DNA from: Pseudomarimonas salicorniae
Lineage (GTDB): Bacteria; Pseudomonadota; Gammaproteobacteria; Xanthomonadales; Xanthomonadaceae
DNA length: 64,000 bases
NCBI RefSeq assembly: GCF_023156535.1
Contig: NZ_JALNMH010000009.1
Span: 124,001 to 188,000, forward strand
Direction: 5' to 3'
The translations under genes were made by a program, and so were the position numbers. The notes below the pieces were generated by a model. It was not told the DNA's origin and ran no database searches. It saw only the letters and a program-made list of their open reading frames with translations. Below, in pieces: positions 1 to 13,338 of the stretch. Position 1 is the first letter of the stretch; the number at the start of each line of letters is the position of its first letter.

Positions 1-413
1 AGCGCGGCCGGATCGAGAAGCAGTTCCTGCGCGAGAGCTTTGCCGGCTACCTGCCGGATGCCGTGCTCTGGCGGCAGAAGGAGCAGTTCAGCGACGGCGT
101 CGGCTACTCCTGGATCGACTCGCTGAAGGCCCACGCCGAGGCCCAGGTCAGCGACCAGCAGCTGCAGAGCGCGAAGTTCCGCTTTCCCTACAACACGCCG
201 CAGACCAAGGAAGCCTACTTCTATCGCGAGCTGTTCCACCGCCACTTCCCGCAGAGCTGGGCCGCCGAGTGCGTGCCGGGTGGGCCAAGCGTGGCCTGCT
301 CGACGGCGGCGGCGCTGGAGTGGGATCCGAGCCTGAAGAACATCGTCGATCCCTCGGGCCGCTCGGTGCAGGCAGTGCACAACGAGGCCTACGCCGACAG
401 CGGCAACGGCTAG
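1..413 (+). CDS. asnB: Asparagine synthetase (glutamine-hydrolysing), C-terminal fragment
   Basis: Partial gene entering from the left edge; codons are read from base 3 and end at a TAG at 411-413. The protein makes asparagine from aspartate, glutamine and ATP in the cytosol. Only the end of the C-terminal synthetase domain is present. It carries the family signature WRQKEQFSDGVGYSWID near residues 20-36 of the fragment, then RFPYNTP, KEAYFYRE and the AECVPGGPSVACS segment, all very close to the E. coli AsnB tail. The N-terminal glutaminase domain lies outside the window. The next gene begins roughly 50 bases downstream on the same strand, with no clear terminator between. Confidence 0.95.
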   Translation, partial: RGRIEKQFLRESFAGYLPDAVLWRQKEQFSDGVGYSWIDSLKAHAEAQVSDQQLQSAKFRFPYNTPQTKEAYFYRELFHRHFPQSWAAECVPGGPSVACSTAAALEWDPSLKNIVDPSGRSVQAVHNEAYADSGNG

Positions 414-466
414 GGTTTATCACGACTCCGGGGGCGGGCTCCCGCGCGCTAGACTCGGTCGGAGCC

Positions 467-3400
467 GTGTTGACGGACCTCCTGTTGAGCCAACCCCGCC
501 GCCAGCGTCCGCCGGTTACCTCCCGCCGATCGTGCGGCACGCGGCGTCGCGTCGCCCTCGCCTTCGTCGCCGGAATCGCCTGCAGCCTCTGCGCCCTGGC
601 CGGCGCCACCGGGCTTCCGGCCTTCGACCTGGTCGGCGACGAGACCGCCATTCCCGATGCGGTGGCGGGATCGCTGGCGCAGGACGCCGACGGCAGGCTG
701 TGGATCGGCAGCAGTGGGGGCCTGATCAGCTTCGACGGCTACCAGTTCCGTCGCATCGTCCGGGAGCCCGGAGATCCGAATGCACTTCCCGGCAGCGTGA
801 TCCGCTCGCTGCTCGCCCTCTCCGATGGACGCATCGCCGTGGGCACCGATCGCCACGGCCTCGGGCTTCTCGATACGGACAGCGGACGCTTCCAGCGCCC
901 GGCCGGAACAGCGATCTCCGGGTCGATCTACGCGCTGGCCGAAGGACCCGCAGGCCAGCTCTGGGTGGGCAGCCAGGGAGACGGCATCTCGCGACTGGAC
1001 CTGCACAGCGGAACGCTGGACAGCGTGCCGATGACCGGGCTGCCGAGCCAGGAAGTCAACGCCTTGCTGGTGGATCGGGTCGGAGACCTGTGGATCGGGC
1101 ATGACCTCGGCCTGGCCCGGCGCAGCGCCGCGGACGGCAGCTATGTCTCCATCCCGCTGCCGGTGCATTCCACGGCGGCGGGTCGCTCGCGGGTCTATGC
1201 CCTGACCCAGGCCGATGACGGAACCCTCTGGGCCGGCACCCATCATGGCGAAGTACTGCGCGTCGATCCGACGTCCATGGTCGCAACCAACGTCGATGCC
1301 AGCGACCAGGCAAGGGTCGGCGGTGCGGAATCGGTCTTCGTCCTGCGACAGATGCCCAGCGGGGAGATCTGGGTGGGGCGCGCCAGCGGGCTCGAGCTGC
1401 GGGCACCCTCGGGACAGCTGCTTGCCCGCGTCGACGACCCGCGGATCGTCGACGTGCGGGCGATCATGCTCGATCGCTCCGGCCTGCTCTGGCTGACCGG
1501 TTTCGGCACCGGGCTGCTCCGGCACTTCCCCGCCCAGGATGCGGTGCGCGTCGTGTCACGGCTCGGCACGGGCCGCGACGAATCGGATGCCAACATCGCC
1601 GCAGTCCTTGAAACGCTGGACGGCGAGGTCTGGCTGGCGATCCGGCGCAGTCGTCTGGTGGTGCTGGATCAGAAGTTCGATCCCCTGCCTGCGCCGGCTT
1701 TCGAGCCGGCGGATCTCGCCTCGCGCGTGCTGCGCTCCCTGACCGCGCTGGAACAGGCCGCTCCCGACGAGTTCTGGCTGGGAAGCAGGGACGGGCTGTT
1801 CCGCGCCCTGCGCGAGGCACCGGGCGTGTTCCGGCTGAGCGCCGTACCCGGCGTGGCGACGCCGTACGTGCGCGTGGTTCGCAAGGTGGGCGATGAGGTC
1901 TGGGCGGGCACTGACGATGGCGCGTTCAGGGTCCACCGCGAAAGCCTTGAAGCCACCCGCATCCGAGCCGCCGGGGCCGCACTCACCGGCGATGTCAACG
2001 CCATCGCGCTGGACGCTGACGGCCGGGTGCTGGTCGGCGGGCGAAACGGCCTGTTCAGTTCGCAGGAAGCGGGGGCTCACGCGGAGCGGATTGGGCTGGT
2101 GGCCGGCGGCGGACAGCAGCCCTCCGTGGTGGGCATGCTGGTCGACCGCTCGGGCGGGATCTGGGTGGACACCAGCGAAGGCCTGCTCCACGGCACCCGT
2201 CATGGGAATGACCTCCAGTTCCAGCCCCTGAACGCGCGACTGGGCCTGTCCGCGGAGTCGCTGGGGGCCAACGTGCTGGATGATGGCGCGGGCAGGATCT
2301 GGACGCCCCAGTACGTCATCGACCCCGGCTCGAACACGGTCTATCCACTGAGCGCGGCCGACGGCGTGCGCTTCGGGACCAGCTGGTTCCGCGCCTATGC
2401 GCGGCGCGCGAACGGGGACTTCCTGTTCGGCGGCAGCAAGGGTCTGCTGGTGATCAAGCCGGATCAGTTCAGGCCCTGGTCGTTCCAGCCGCCGGTGATC
2501 GCCACCGACGTGTGGATCGACGGCCTCCCCCGCGCTATGCAGGGCGACACGCTGCGGCTGAACCCTGCGGATCGCGGCTTCAGCATCCAGTTCGCGGCAC
2601 TGGACCTGTCCGACCCCGGCTCGCTGCGCTATCGCTATCGGCTGCATGGCTACGAGACCGCCTGGCGTCCGGCGTTGCCTGACAGCCGGATCGCCGCCTA
2701 CAGCAATCTCTGGCCCGGGGCCTATCGCCTGGAGGTGGAAGGCACCAACCGGATTGGCGCCTGGTCGGGCAATCGCCTGGAGCTGCCGGTCGAGATCCGT
2801 CCCAGCTTCTGGCAGACCGGCTGGTTCGCCACCTTCGCCCTGCTGAGCTTCGGCGGCAGCGTCCTGCTCTTCATCAGGCTGCGCACGCGGATGGTCCAGC
2901 GGCGGGCCGACCGGCTGAAGCGCATGGTCGAGGGCAGAACCCGGGAGCTGAAACTCGCCAAGGACTCGGCCGAAGAGGCGCTCGTGGAGCTCCGGCTCAC
3001 CCAGCGCCGGCTGGTCGACAGCGAGCACCTGGCCTCGCTCGGGCGGCTGGTCGCCGGGGTCTCGCATGAGGTCAACACCCCGATCGGGGTGGCGCTGACC
3101 GCCGCCTCCCACCTGGTGGCGGTGTCCCGGGAAGTGGATGGGAAGGCCGACTCGGGCCAGCTGCGGCGTTCCGATTTCGAGGAATGGCGCGAGGACATCC
3201 GGGAGGGGGCCAGCCTGATCTGCGGCAGCCTCGAGCGCGCCAGCAAGCTGATTGCCAGCTTCAAGCAGGTCGCCGCCGACCAGTCCAGCGAGCAGCGCCG
3301 CCGGATGGATCTGGCCCGCACGCTGGAGGAGATCCGCACCGCCATGCAGCCGGCGTATCGGCTTGGCGAGCATCGGGTGCGGATCGACTGTCCGGAAGGG

Positions 3401-3775
3401 ATCGTGATGGACAGCTATCCCGGCGCCCTGTTCCAGATCGTGTCCAATCTGGTGATGAACTCGGTGATCCACGGCTTCGCATCCCGCCAGCGCGGGGAGA
3501 TGCGGATCACCGCCCGGCAGTCCGGCGACCGCGTGGAACTGACGTTCCGCGACAACGGACACGGCATGTCGGACGATGTCGCCGCCCACGCCTTCGAGCC
3601 GTTCTTCTCCACCCGTCTCGGCCAGGGCGGATCGGGCCTCGGCCTGCATCTTGTCCATAACCTGACCTGCCACGTACTCGGCGGCGAGGTGCAGCTGGAG
3701 AGCCCGCCGGACGGCGGCACGGGATTCCACTTCCTGCTGCCGCTGGTCGCGCCGGAGATCGGCCGCGAGGCCTGA
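467..3775 (+). CDS. Membrane sensor histidine kinase with two-component regulator propeller
   Basis: About 1102 residues from a GTG at 467. The open frame extends back to 269 inside asnB, so the start is uncertain; TTG at 470 and 485 are alternatives. A hydrophobic signal stretch follows an Arg-rich start. Residues about 40-690 form the periplasmic propeller, with repeated LWIGS/LWVGS/IWVGR motifs typical of Reg_prop blades. A Y_Y_Y domain (LRYRYRLHGYETAW) lies near 715-730, and one membrane helix at about 784-805. The cytoplasmic kinase follows: H-box SHEVNTP with His867, N-box Asn998, then DNGHGM and GSGLGL. No receiver or DNA-binding domain is fused and no response regulator gene is adjacent, so it is an orphan kinase of the HTCS type. 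The ligand cannot be read from the sequence. Confidence 0.85.
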   Translation: MLTDLLLSQPRRQRPPVTSRRSCGTRRRVALAFVAGIACSLCALAGATGLPAFDLVGDETAIPDAVAGSLAQDADGRLWIGSSGGLISFDGYQFRRIVREPGDPNALPGSVIRSLLALSDGRIAVGTDRHGLGLLDTDSGRFQRPAGTAISGSIYALAEGPAGQLWVGSQGDGISRLDLHSGTLDSVPMTGLPSQEVNALLVDRVGDLWIGHDLGLARRSAADGSYVSIPLPVHSTAAGRSRVYALTQADDGTLWAGTHHGEVLRVDPTSMVATNVDASDQARVGGAESVFVLRQMPSGEIWVGRASGLELRAPSGQLLARVDDPRIVDVRAIMLDRSGLLWLTGFGTGLLRHFPAQDAVRVVSRLGTGRDESDANIAAVLETLDGEVWLAIRRSRLVVLDQKFDPLPAPAFEPADLASRVLRSLTALEQAAPDEFWLGSRDGLFRALREAPGVFRLSAVPGVATPYVRVVRKVGDEVWAGTDDGAFRVHRESLEATRIRAAGAALTGDVNAIALDADGRVLVGGRNGLFSSQEAGAHAERIGLVAGGGQQPSVVGMLVDRSGGIWVDTSEGLLHGTRHGNDLQFQPLNARLGLSAESLGANVLDDGAGRIWTPQYVIDPGSNTVYPLSAADGVRFGTSWFRAYARRANGDFLFGGSKGLLVIKPDQFRPWSFQPPVIATDVWIDGLPRAMQGDTLRLNPADRGFSIQFAALDLSDPGSLRYRYRLHGYETAWRPALPDSRIAAYSNLWPGAYRLEVEGTNRIGAWSGNRLELPVEIRPSFWQTGWFATFALLSFGGSVLLFIRLRTRMVQRRADRLKRMVEGRTRELKLAKDSAEEALVELRLTQRRLVDSEHLASLGRLVAGVSHEVNTPIGVALTAASHLVAVSREVDGKADSGQLRRSDFEEWREDIREGASLICGSLERASKLIASFKQVAADQSSEQRRRMDLARTLEEIRTAMQPAYRLGEHRVRIDCPEGIVMDSYPGALFQIVSNLVMNSVIHGFASRQRGEMRITARQSGDRVELTFRDNGHGMSDDVAAHAFEPFFSTRLGQGGSGLGLHLVHNLTCHVLGGEVQLESPPDGGTGFHFLLPLVAPEIGREA

Positions 3776-3856
3776 GCCGCGCCTGCCGCGCAGGAACCTC
3801 GGCCCTGGCGACCCGAGCCCGGAGCCCGGGCACGACCGGGCCGCACGGTCGGCCGG

Positions 3857-4408
3857 TCAGGCGGCCGCCAGCCGGGCCGGTCGCGCCAGCAGGTAAATCC
3901 CGAAGGCGGCCTCGATTGCGCCGCCGGCCCAGGCCCCGGTGGATGGCGATGCCCCAGTGGCCGCCAACAGCCAACCCGCCGCGCCCAGGGCGGCGCCGAG
4001 CACCAGGTATCCACGCCGCCCATACAGCGTGTGGAAGCAGAGGTAGCGGCCGCCGATCAGCAGCAGCATGGCCGGGAAGAACCACTCCGGCCGGACCAGG
4101 AAGGCGGCATAGGCCAGCGGCAGGCAGAGCAGCATCCATGCCGTGCTCGCCAGGGCCAGCGAGGTCAGCGGATTGCCCGTCGACTGCGCGCCGGGCCGCC
4201 CCAGCAGCCTGCAGCCGAGCATCCCCAGCGGATGGATCAGCATGCCGCCGACGAAGAGGGCGATCACCCCTGCCTGCGGCGAGTGGTAGAGGGCGAAGCC
4301 GCCGGCCACCAGCCAGACGATGGCCGAGGCGAGCACGCCCGGCCCGCCCTCCATGAAACCGTGGCGCATATCCTGCTGCGCCGCCGCAAGGCTTGTGTCC
4401 GCATCCAT
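3857..4408 (-). CDS. Small multi-pass membrane protein, DUF7010-like
   Basis: 183 residues. A short N-terminal soluble segment carries MRHGFMEGGPGV, which resembles the start of DUF7010 proteins. About five or six hydrophobic segments follow, spanning nearly the whole protein, so it should sit in the inner membrane. A conserved-looking GRYLCFHTLYG lies near residue 125. The function of the family is unknown to me, and the assignment rests on overall resemblance. It lies alone on the minus strand, about 80 bases beyond the convergent histidine kinase gene, and is separated from the upstream protease gene by a terminator hairpin. Confidence 0.6.
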   Translation of the reverse strand: MDADTSLAAAQQDMRHGFMEGGPGVLASAIVWLVAGGFALYHSPQAGVIALFVGGMLIHPLGMLGCRLLGRPGAQSTGNPLTSLALASTAWMLLCLPLAYAAFLVRPEWFFPAMLLLIGGRYLCFHTLYGRRGYLVLGAALGAAGWLLAATGASPSTGAWAGGAIEAAFGIYLLARPARLAAA

Positions 4409-4477
4409 TCCGCACTTCCCGCTGTGTCGACAGGGGCGCCACGCTAGCAGACTGCCCCTCGGCGCAGAAGCTGCAAA

Positions 4478-4506
4478 AACGGAACCCGGCCGAAGCCGGG
4501 TTCCGA
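4478..4506 (-). terminator. Rho-independent terminator of the first protease gene
   Basis: GGAACCCGGC (4481-4490) and GCCGGGTTCC (4495-4504) form a perfect 10-bp stem with a CGAA loop. On the minus strand the stem is followed by GTTTTTGC. It lies about 30 bases past the stop of the minus-strand protease gene ending at 4534. Confidence 0.8.
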
Positions 4507-4533
4507 GGTTTGACGCTCAGTGCAGGGTGATGC

Positions 4534-6882
4534 TCAGAACTGCAGACTCCAGGCATCGATGTAGCCGGTATCGGCCCGCGCGCGATCGCGGACGCGAAGC
4601 TTCCAGGTGCCATTGGCGGTTTCGCTGGACGCATTCACCGTGTAGGTCTGGTTGATGTTGTCCGCGCTACCGCCGCTGCGGTTGTGCAGGTTGTAGACGC
4701 TGCCGTCCGGGGCAATCAGGTCGACGATGAGGTCGCCGATGTAGGTGTGGACGATGTTGACCCCCACCTTCAGATTGCTCGGTGCGTTGCCGCTGCGCCC
4801 GCTGACCGTGATCGAGCTGGTCACGCCGGTGCTGTTGTTGTCCGGGATCGACACGTTCGAGGTGTTCTCGAAATACGTCGCCCCGCCACCGCCGCCACCC
4901 GCGGTGTAGCTGCCGGTCAGGCTGACGCCCGAGAACGCCGAGTAGCCGCGGACCATCACGTGGTAGGTGCCGGCCTGCGGACTGGCCACCGGGCAGCTCT
5001 CGTTGTTGCCGCCGGCGTAGGGACGGCAGTCCCAGGTGCCGGTGGTCGGGGCCGAACCGAAACGCACGTAGAGGTCGGCGTCACCGCTGCCGCCGGCAAT
5101 CGCGATGTTCAGATTGCTGGCGCCGGCAGGCACGTCGAGGGTGTAGCGCAGTTCGGTGCCCGAGCTGCCCGACAGGCCGGTGACCGGCACGCCGTTCTGC
5201 AGCACGTTGCCGCCACCGCCGCCGCCCGATTGGGTGGTGGCCGAGGCGATGCTGCTGTAGCTGCTGGTGTTGCCGGCGCCGTCATAGGCCCGCACGCGGT
5301 AGCGGTAGGTGGTCGACGCAGTCAGCCCGGAATCGCTGTAGCTGGTCGAGGCGGTGGTGCCGATCTGGGCGAAGTTCGTGCACGAGGACCCGGTGCAACG
5401 CTCGACGCGATAGCCGGCAAGACCGGAGCCACCGGTGTCGGTCGAGGCCGACCAGGTGAGGCCGATCGCACTGCTGCTGCTCGCCGTCGCGCTGAAGTTG
5501 GACGGCGTGCTGGGCGGGGTGGTGTCACCGCCGCCACCGCCGCCCGGGCGATAGCCGTTCAGCGTCGAGACGCCCGAACTGGTCGGGTCGAGCCAGTTGG
5601 ACAGCCGCGAGCTGCTGCTGCCGCCGCCGGTCCAGGACACCGAGAGGCGGCCGTAGTAGTCGGACAGGTTGTTGCCGCAGGCGGCCGAACCGCCATGCAG
5701 CTGGCCGACCAGACGCTTGTTCTGGTCCCACAGGCCGGAGCCCGAGGAACCGCCCTCGGTGGTGCCCTGGTCCCAGTCGATGACGCGCCAGTGGGTGGTA
5801 CCGCTGCCGCCGCCGTAGCCGCTGACGACCAGGGCGTCGTTCTCGACTGCAATGCGCTTCTCGTGGCCGGCCGGATGGTGGATACCCACCGCCGAAGACG
5901 GCGTGCTGCCGCTGCGGTCCCAGCCGGAGAAGTAGGGATTGGCGGCGCCCGGCACCGCGGTGTTCAGCTCGATCAGGGTGAAGTCGCTGGCCGAGTTGGT
6001 CGCGCGCAGGGTGGCGCCGGACTGGCTGTGGCTGGCGATGCTGCGCGAGAGCGGCGTACCGCTGGACGAGGAGCCCGGGGTGCGGCAGGTGCTGCTCTGG
6101 TAGTTCCAGTAGACGACGATGCTGCTGACCACCGTCTGCGTGCTCATGCAGTGGTTGGCGGTCAGGAAGTAAGGCGTGGTGGAACTCGAGGTATTGCCCA
6201 GCAGGGTGCCGGTGCAGACATAGCTGCTGCTGCCCTGGCTGAAGGTGTAGTGGCCGACGGCATCGATCTGGTCGCGCCAGGCATCGCCCGCCGGGCAGGC
6301 GGTGTCGACATTGCACGAGCCCGACTTCTGGCCCGGCTCGATGGCCTCCCAGAGGCCGCGGTAGCCGTGGGTCACGCTGGACAGGGCCAGCTCGACCTCG
6401 CCGCGTTTGGCTGCGGGCACGCGCAGCTCGAAGCTTGCGCGCTCGCCGAGCACGTAGGGCGAGGCATAGGCGGTGCCGGTGATGTCCTTGGACTCGATGC
6501 GGCGCTCATTGTCCGCACCTTCGCCGCTGATGGTCAGGCTGGCGCCGAGCGGAAGCTGCAGGCGCTCGAAGTGGAAATCCAGCGTCTTGGCCGCAGGCGA
6601 GACCACCTCCCAGCGCCACACCGCGATGTCGCCCTCCTCGCTCCACTGGCCGAAGCCCTTGTCGCCGAGTCGGTACTGGCTGGCAGGAATCGCCACGCCA
6701 TAGCGGAACGGGCCCCCGACCCGCTTGCTGTCCTCCATCTCCAGCTTGGCCAGGTCCGGCGCCGGCAGAAGGGTGGCCTGACCCAGCGCGAAACCGGTCT
6801 CCCCGGGCGCGGCCTTGGCGGCCGCCAACGTCGACATCCCCAACAGCATCGCCGCAGCCAGCGGCGCGATGACTACTCGCAT
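4534..6882 (-). CDS. Secreted lysyl-endopeptidase-like serine protease with FN3, PPC and P domains
   Basis: 782 residues. A signal peptide (1-22) and a propeptide to about 187 precede the trypsin-fold domain, which begins near SGSCNVDTACP. The triad is visible: His244 in TANHC, Asp300 in SASDFTL and Ser380 in EGGSSGSG, matching Achromobacter/Lysobacter lysyl endopeptidases; paired cysteines suggest disulfides. After a Gly-rich linker come a fibronectin type III domain (about 455-550), a bacterial pre-peptidase C-terminal (PPC) domain (about 558-660) and a proprotein-convertase P domain (about 668-782), joined by poly-Gly hinges. The start is supported by AGGAGA at 6891-6896. It is probably exported by Sec and then type II secretion, with the C-terminal domains for folding, secretion or substrate binding. 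Lys specificity is inferred from the family. A paralogue lies at 11656-13338. Confidence 0.9.
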   Translation of the reverse strand: MRVVIAPLAAAMLLGMSTLAAAKAAPGETGFALGQATLLPAPDLAKLEMEDSKRVGGPFRYGVAIPASQYRLGDKGFGQWSEEGDIAVWRWEVVSPAAKTLDFHFERLQLPLGASLTISGEGADNERRIESKDITGTAYASPYVLGERASFELRVPAAKRGEVELALSSVTHGYRGLWEAIEPGQKSGSCNVDTACPAGDAWRDQIDAVGHYTFSQGSSSYVCTGTLLGNTSSSTTPYFLTANHCMSTQTVVSSIVVYWNYQSSTCRTPGSSSSGTPLSRSIASHSQSGATLRATNSASDFTLIELNTAVPGAANPYFSGWDRSGSTPSSAVGIHHPAGHEKRIAVENDALVVSGYGGGSGTTHWRVIDWDQGTTEGGSSGSGLWDQNKRLVGQLHGGSAACGNNLSDYYGRLSVSWTGGGSSSSRLSNWLDPTSSGVSTLNGYRPGGGGGGDTTPPSTPSNFSATASSSSAIGLTWSASTDTGGSGLAGYRVERCTGSSCTNFAQIGTTASTSYSDSGLTASTTYRYRVRAYDGAGNTSSYSSIASATTQSGGGGGGNVLQNGVPVTGLSGSSGTELRYTLDVPAGASNLNIAIAGGSGDADLYVRFGSAPTTGTWDCRPYAGGNNESCPVASPQAGTYHVMVRGYSAFSGVSLTGSYTAGGGGGGATYFENTSNVSIPDNNSTGVTSSITVSGRSGNAPSNLKVGVNIVHTYIGDLIVDLIAPDGSVYNLHNRSGGSADNINQTYTVNASSETANGTWKLRVRDRARADTGYIDAWSLQF

Positions 6883-7634
6883 GTACGGTCTCTCCTAAGC
6901 ATGGCCTTGGCGGGTCGATGGACAGGAACCGCCTTCAGCTCAAAGGCAAAAGTATCGATTTACCTACGACCCGGGCAGGCATGCGTGGCGCACGGAATCG
7001 CTGGCAGTGGAACGCCGCCTGGCAGACGACGCGGCGGGCCTTCGTGGCCATCCCGCTCCCCCGAGCGCTCCACGCTGCCGGGCAATGACCAGGCCTGGAC
7101 GCACGCGGCATCCGGACCGGGAACGGGAGCCCCGCCGCCTCCCCTACAGGCCGCGGGACGACTCGAAGTTAGCAACCGTTCAGGTTCCGGTCAATCTTGC
7201 CCTGCACCAAAATGGAAAGGGCCTGCCCCGGAGGGGCTCTGCCCGGAGCAACCCCCCTTCGCGACCACTCACCGCGGTCGATCCTCACAACATATCGATT
7301 CACCCAGCGCCCGGGTATCGATGGATCGCCATGTGTAATGTGAAGATCGCGGTTTGACCCTTCACGTGTTGACACTATAGGCTCGGGCAAGCGTTCCGAG
7401 GGCCGAGTGCCGTCGCGTCGCATCGCGGAGCCGGCTGTCACGCGGAGCACTGGCCGGCTCCATACAGGGGAATCCGCGGAGACCGGAGTGACTTCGGTGC
7501 TGCCTGCACCGCGCTCACGTGCTGCATCACTGGCAGGTGCCGGACCATGTATCGCTGCGCCGACGGCGCACACCTGCCCTCCCCTCCCGGATTCGACCGC
7601 CGCGGCCCTTCCCGGCGGATCAAGGAGTCTTGCC
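6883..7634. other. Long divergent intergenic region between protease and FG-GAP genes
   Basis: About 750 bases without a convincing gene; the short open frames here lack coding character or a ribosome site. It holds the AGGAGA site of the minus-strand protease gene (6891-6896). Two similar boxes start TATCGATT, at 6953 and 7293; they match at 18 of 23 positions and both end in CCCGGG. A GTGAAG/CTTCAC inverted repeat lies at 7340-7365, with a candidate plus-strand promoter just after it. Such a long leader fits regulated expression of secreted proteins, but this is inference. Confidence 0.5.
7354..7381 (+). promoter_or_regulatory. Candidate sigma-70 promoter for the FG-GAP protein gene
   Basis: TTGACC (7354-7359) and TATAGG (7376-7381) are separated by 16 bases. 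This would give a leader of about 250 bases before the ATG at 7635. The inverted repeat GTGAAG (7340-7345) / CTTCAC (7360-7365) overlaps the -35 box and could be an operator. Confidence 0.35.
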
Positions 7635-11576
<3,942 letters not shown>

Positions 11577-11600
11577 CTCGCCTCACAGCCCCCTCGGAGG

Positions 11601-11638
11601 CAACGAAAAAGCCCGGCTTCGGCCGGGCTTTCTCGTTG
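11601..11638. terminator. Bidirectional terminator between convergent genes
   Basis: A long hairpin with GCCCGGC (11611-11617), TTCG loop and GCCGGGC (11622-11628). The stem extends outward through AACGAAAAA and TTTCTCGTT with one mismatch. It has A-rich and T-rich shoulders on both sides, so it can end transcription of the FG-GAP gene and of the second protease gene. Confidence 0.85.
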
Positions 11639-11655
11639 TCGCACTGCCGACACGC

Positions 11656-13338
11656 TTAGAACTCGAGGCTCCAGCTGTCGATGTAGCCGGTGTCACCGGT
11701 TGCCGCATCCTGCACCCGCAGTTTCCAGGTGCCATTGGCCAGCTCGCTGCTGGCATTCACCGTGTAGGTGGTGATGATGTTGTCGGCGCTGCCGCCGGTG
11801 CGGTTGTGCAGGGTGTACAGGCTGCCGTCCGGAGCCACCAGGCGCACGATCAGGTCACCGATATAGGTGTGGATGATCCGCACGTTCACCTTCAGCGTGC
11901 TCGGCATGTTGCCGCTGCGGCCGCTGACCGTGACCGGGCTGTCCACCGTGGCGTTGTCGCGGATCTGGTAGTCGGCGGTGTTCTCGTACTTGATCAGCGT
12001 GCTGCCGCCCGCGCGGTAGCCGGCCTTGGTGGTGACGCCGGTGGAGCCGGCATCCAGCCAGTTGGACAGCCGGGTGCTGCTGGTGCCGCCGCCGGTCCAG
12101 GACACCGAGAGGCGACCGTAGTAGTCCGACAGGTCATTGCCGCAGGCCGCCGAGCCGCCGTGCAGCTGGCCAACCAGCAGCTTGTTCTGGTTCCACAGGC
12201 CCGAGCCCGAGGAGCCGCCCTCGGTGGTGCCCTGATCCCAGTCGACCACGCGCCAGTGGGTGGTGCCGCTGCCGCCGCCATAGGCGCTGATCTGCAGCGC
12301 CTGGTTCTCGACCGCGATTCGCTTCTCGTGACCCGACGGATGATGGATGCCCACCGCCGAGGTCGGGGTGGCGGTGCCACGGTCCCAGCCGGAGAAGTAG
12401 GGGTTGGCCGCCGTCGGCACGGCGCTGCTCAGCTGCAGCAGGGTGAAGTCGCTGGCGGCATTGGTGGCGCGCAGGGTCGAGCCCGACTGGCTGTGGCTGG
12501 CAATGGTCTTGGAGAGCGGCGTGCCGCTGGACGAGGAACCCGGCGTTCGGCAGGTGCTGCTCTGGTAGTTCCAGTACACAACCACGGTGCTGGCGATGGT
12601 CTGGGTGCTCAGGCAGTGGTTGGCGGTCAGGAAGTAGGGCGTGGTGGTGTTGGCGGTGTTGGCCAGCAGGGTGCCGGTGCAGACGTAGGAGCTGCTGCCC
12701 TGACTGAAGGTGTAGTGGCCGACCGAGTCGATCTGGTCGCGCCAGGCATCGCCCGCCGGGCAGGCGGTGTCGACGTTGCAGCTGCCCGACTTGGCCTGGC
12801 CCTCGACACCCTCGAACAGGCCGCGGTAGCCGTGGGTCACCGAGGCCAGCTCGGCCTGCACGCGGTGCTTGTCGCGGGCGGAGACGGTGATTTCGATGCG
12901 CGCGCGCTCACCGGCCACGTAGGGTGAGTACCAGGCGCCGCCGGCCACTTCGTGGGGCTGGATGACGCGCTGGTTGCCCTTGCCCTCGCCGATGATGCGC
13001 AGCTGCGCCGACTCCGGAAGGAACAGGCGCGAGAAGTGGAAGTCCAGCGACTTGGCGGCCGGCGAGACCAGCTCCAGCGACCACACCCAGTCGCCTTTGG
13101 CGGTGCGCTCCCAGTGGCCACCGGCCTTGGCCTGCGGCACCGCTACGCTGACGCCGTAGCGGTAGGCGCCGCCCACGGCCTTGGCGTCCTCGGCGAGGAT
13201 CCTGGTCAGATCGGGGCTGGGCAGGACCAGGGCGTCGCCGAGCAGGAAGGCGTCGTCCTGCGGCGAAACCTGGGCGAAGGACGGAGCGACGAAGGCCAGG
13301 CACAGCGCGGCGGCCAGCGGGGACAGCACTACACGCAT
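11656..13338 (-). CDS. Secreted lysyl-endopeptidase-like serine protease with P domain
   Basis: 560 residues. The ATG at 13338 is chosen because CTGGAGAT precedes it and a signal peptide (MRVVLSPLAAAL..., cut near residue 22) follows, closely matching the paralogue's start; the open frame extends upstream without coding character. The propeptide spans about 23-183. The trypsin-fold domain carries His241 (TANHC), Asp297 (ASDFTL) and Ser377 (EGGSSGSG). A C-terminal P domain covers about 449-560. Compared with the protease at 4534-6882 it lacks the FN3 and PPC domains but is otherwise nearly collinear, so the pair arose by duplication. Lys-specific cleavage is inferred from family resemblance. 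Secretion by Sec and type II is likely. Confidence 0.9.
   Translation of the reverse strand: MRVVLSPLAAALCLAFVAPSFAQVSPQDDAFLLGDALVLPSPDLTRILAEDAKAVGGAYRYGVSVAVPQAKAGGHWERTAKGDWVWSLELVSPAAKSLDFHFSRLFLPESAQLRIIGEGKGNQRVIQPHEVAGGAWYSPYVAGERARIEITVSARDKHRVQAELASVTHGYRGLFEGVEGQAKSGSCNVDTACPAGDAWRDQIDSVGHYTFSQGSSSYVCTGTLLANTANTTTPYFLTANHCLSTQTIASTVVVYWNYQSSTCRTPGSSSSGTPLSKTIASHSQSGSTLRATNAASDFTLLQLSSAVPTAANPYFSGWDRGTATPTSAVGIHHPSGHEKRIAVENQALQISAYGGGSGTTHWRVVDWDQGTTEGGSSGSGLWNQNKLLVGQLHGGSAACGNDLSDYYGRLSVSWTGGGTSSTRLSNWLDAGSTGVTTKAGYRAGGSTLIKYENTADYQIRDNATVDSPVTVSGRSGNMPSTLKVNVRIIHTYIGDLIVRLVAPDGSLYTLHNRTGGSADNIITTYTVNASSELANGTWKLRVQDAATGDTGYIDSWSLEF

Noticed and set aside
4684-7338. Plus-strand open frame of 884 codons opposite the first protease
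   Set aside because: Antisense to a protease with a clear catalytic triad; its translation is Ala/Gly/Arg-rich without any fold, as expected for the opposite strand of GC-rich DNA.
6960-7400. A small gene between the protease and FG-GAP genes
   Set aside because: The open frames here have no plausible ribosome site, signal or composition and overlap the control region.
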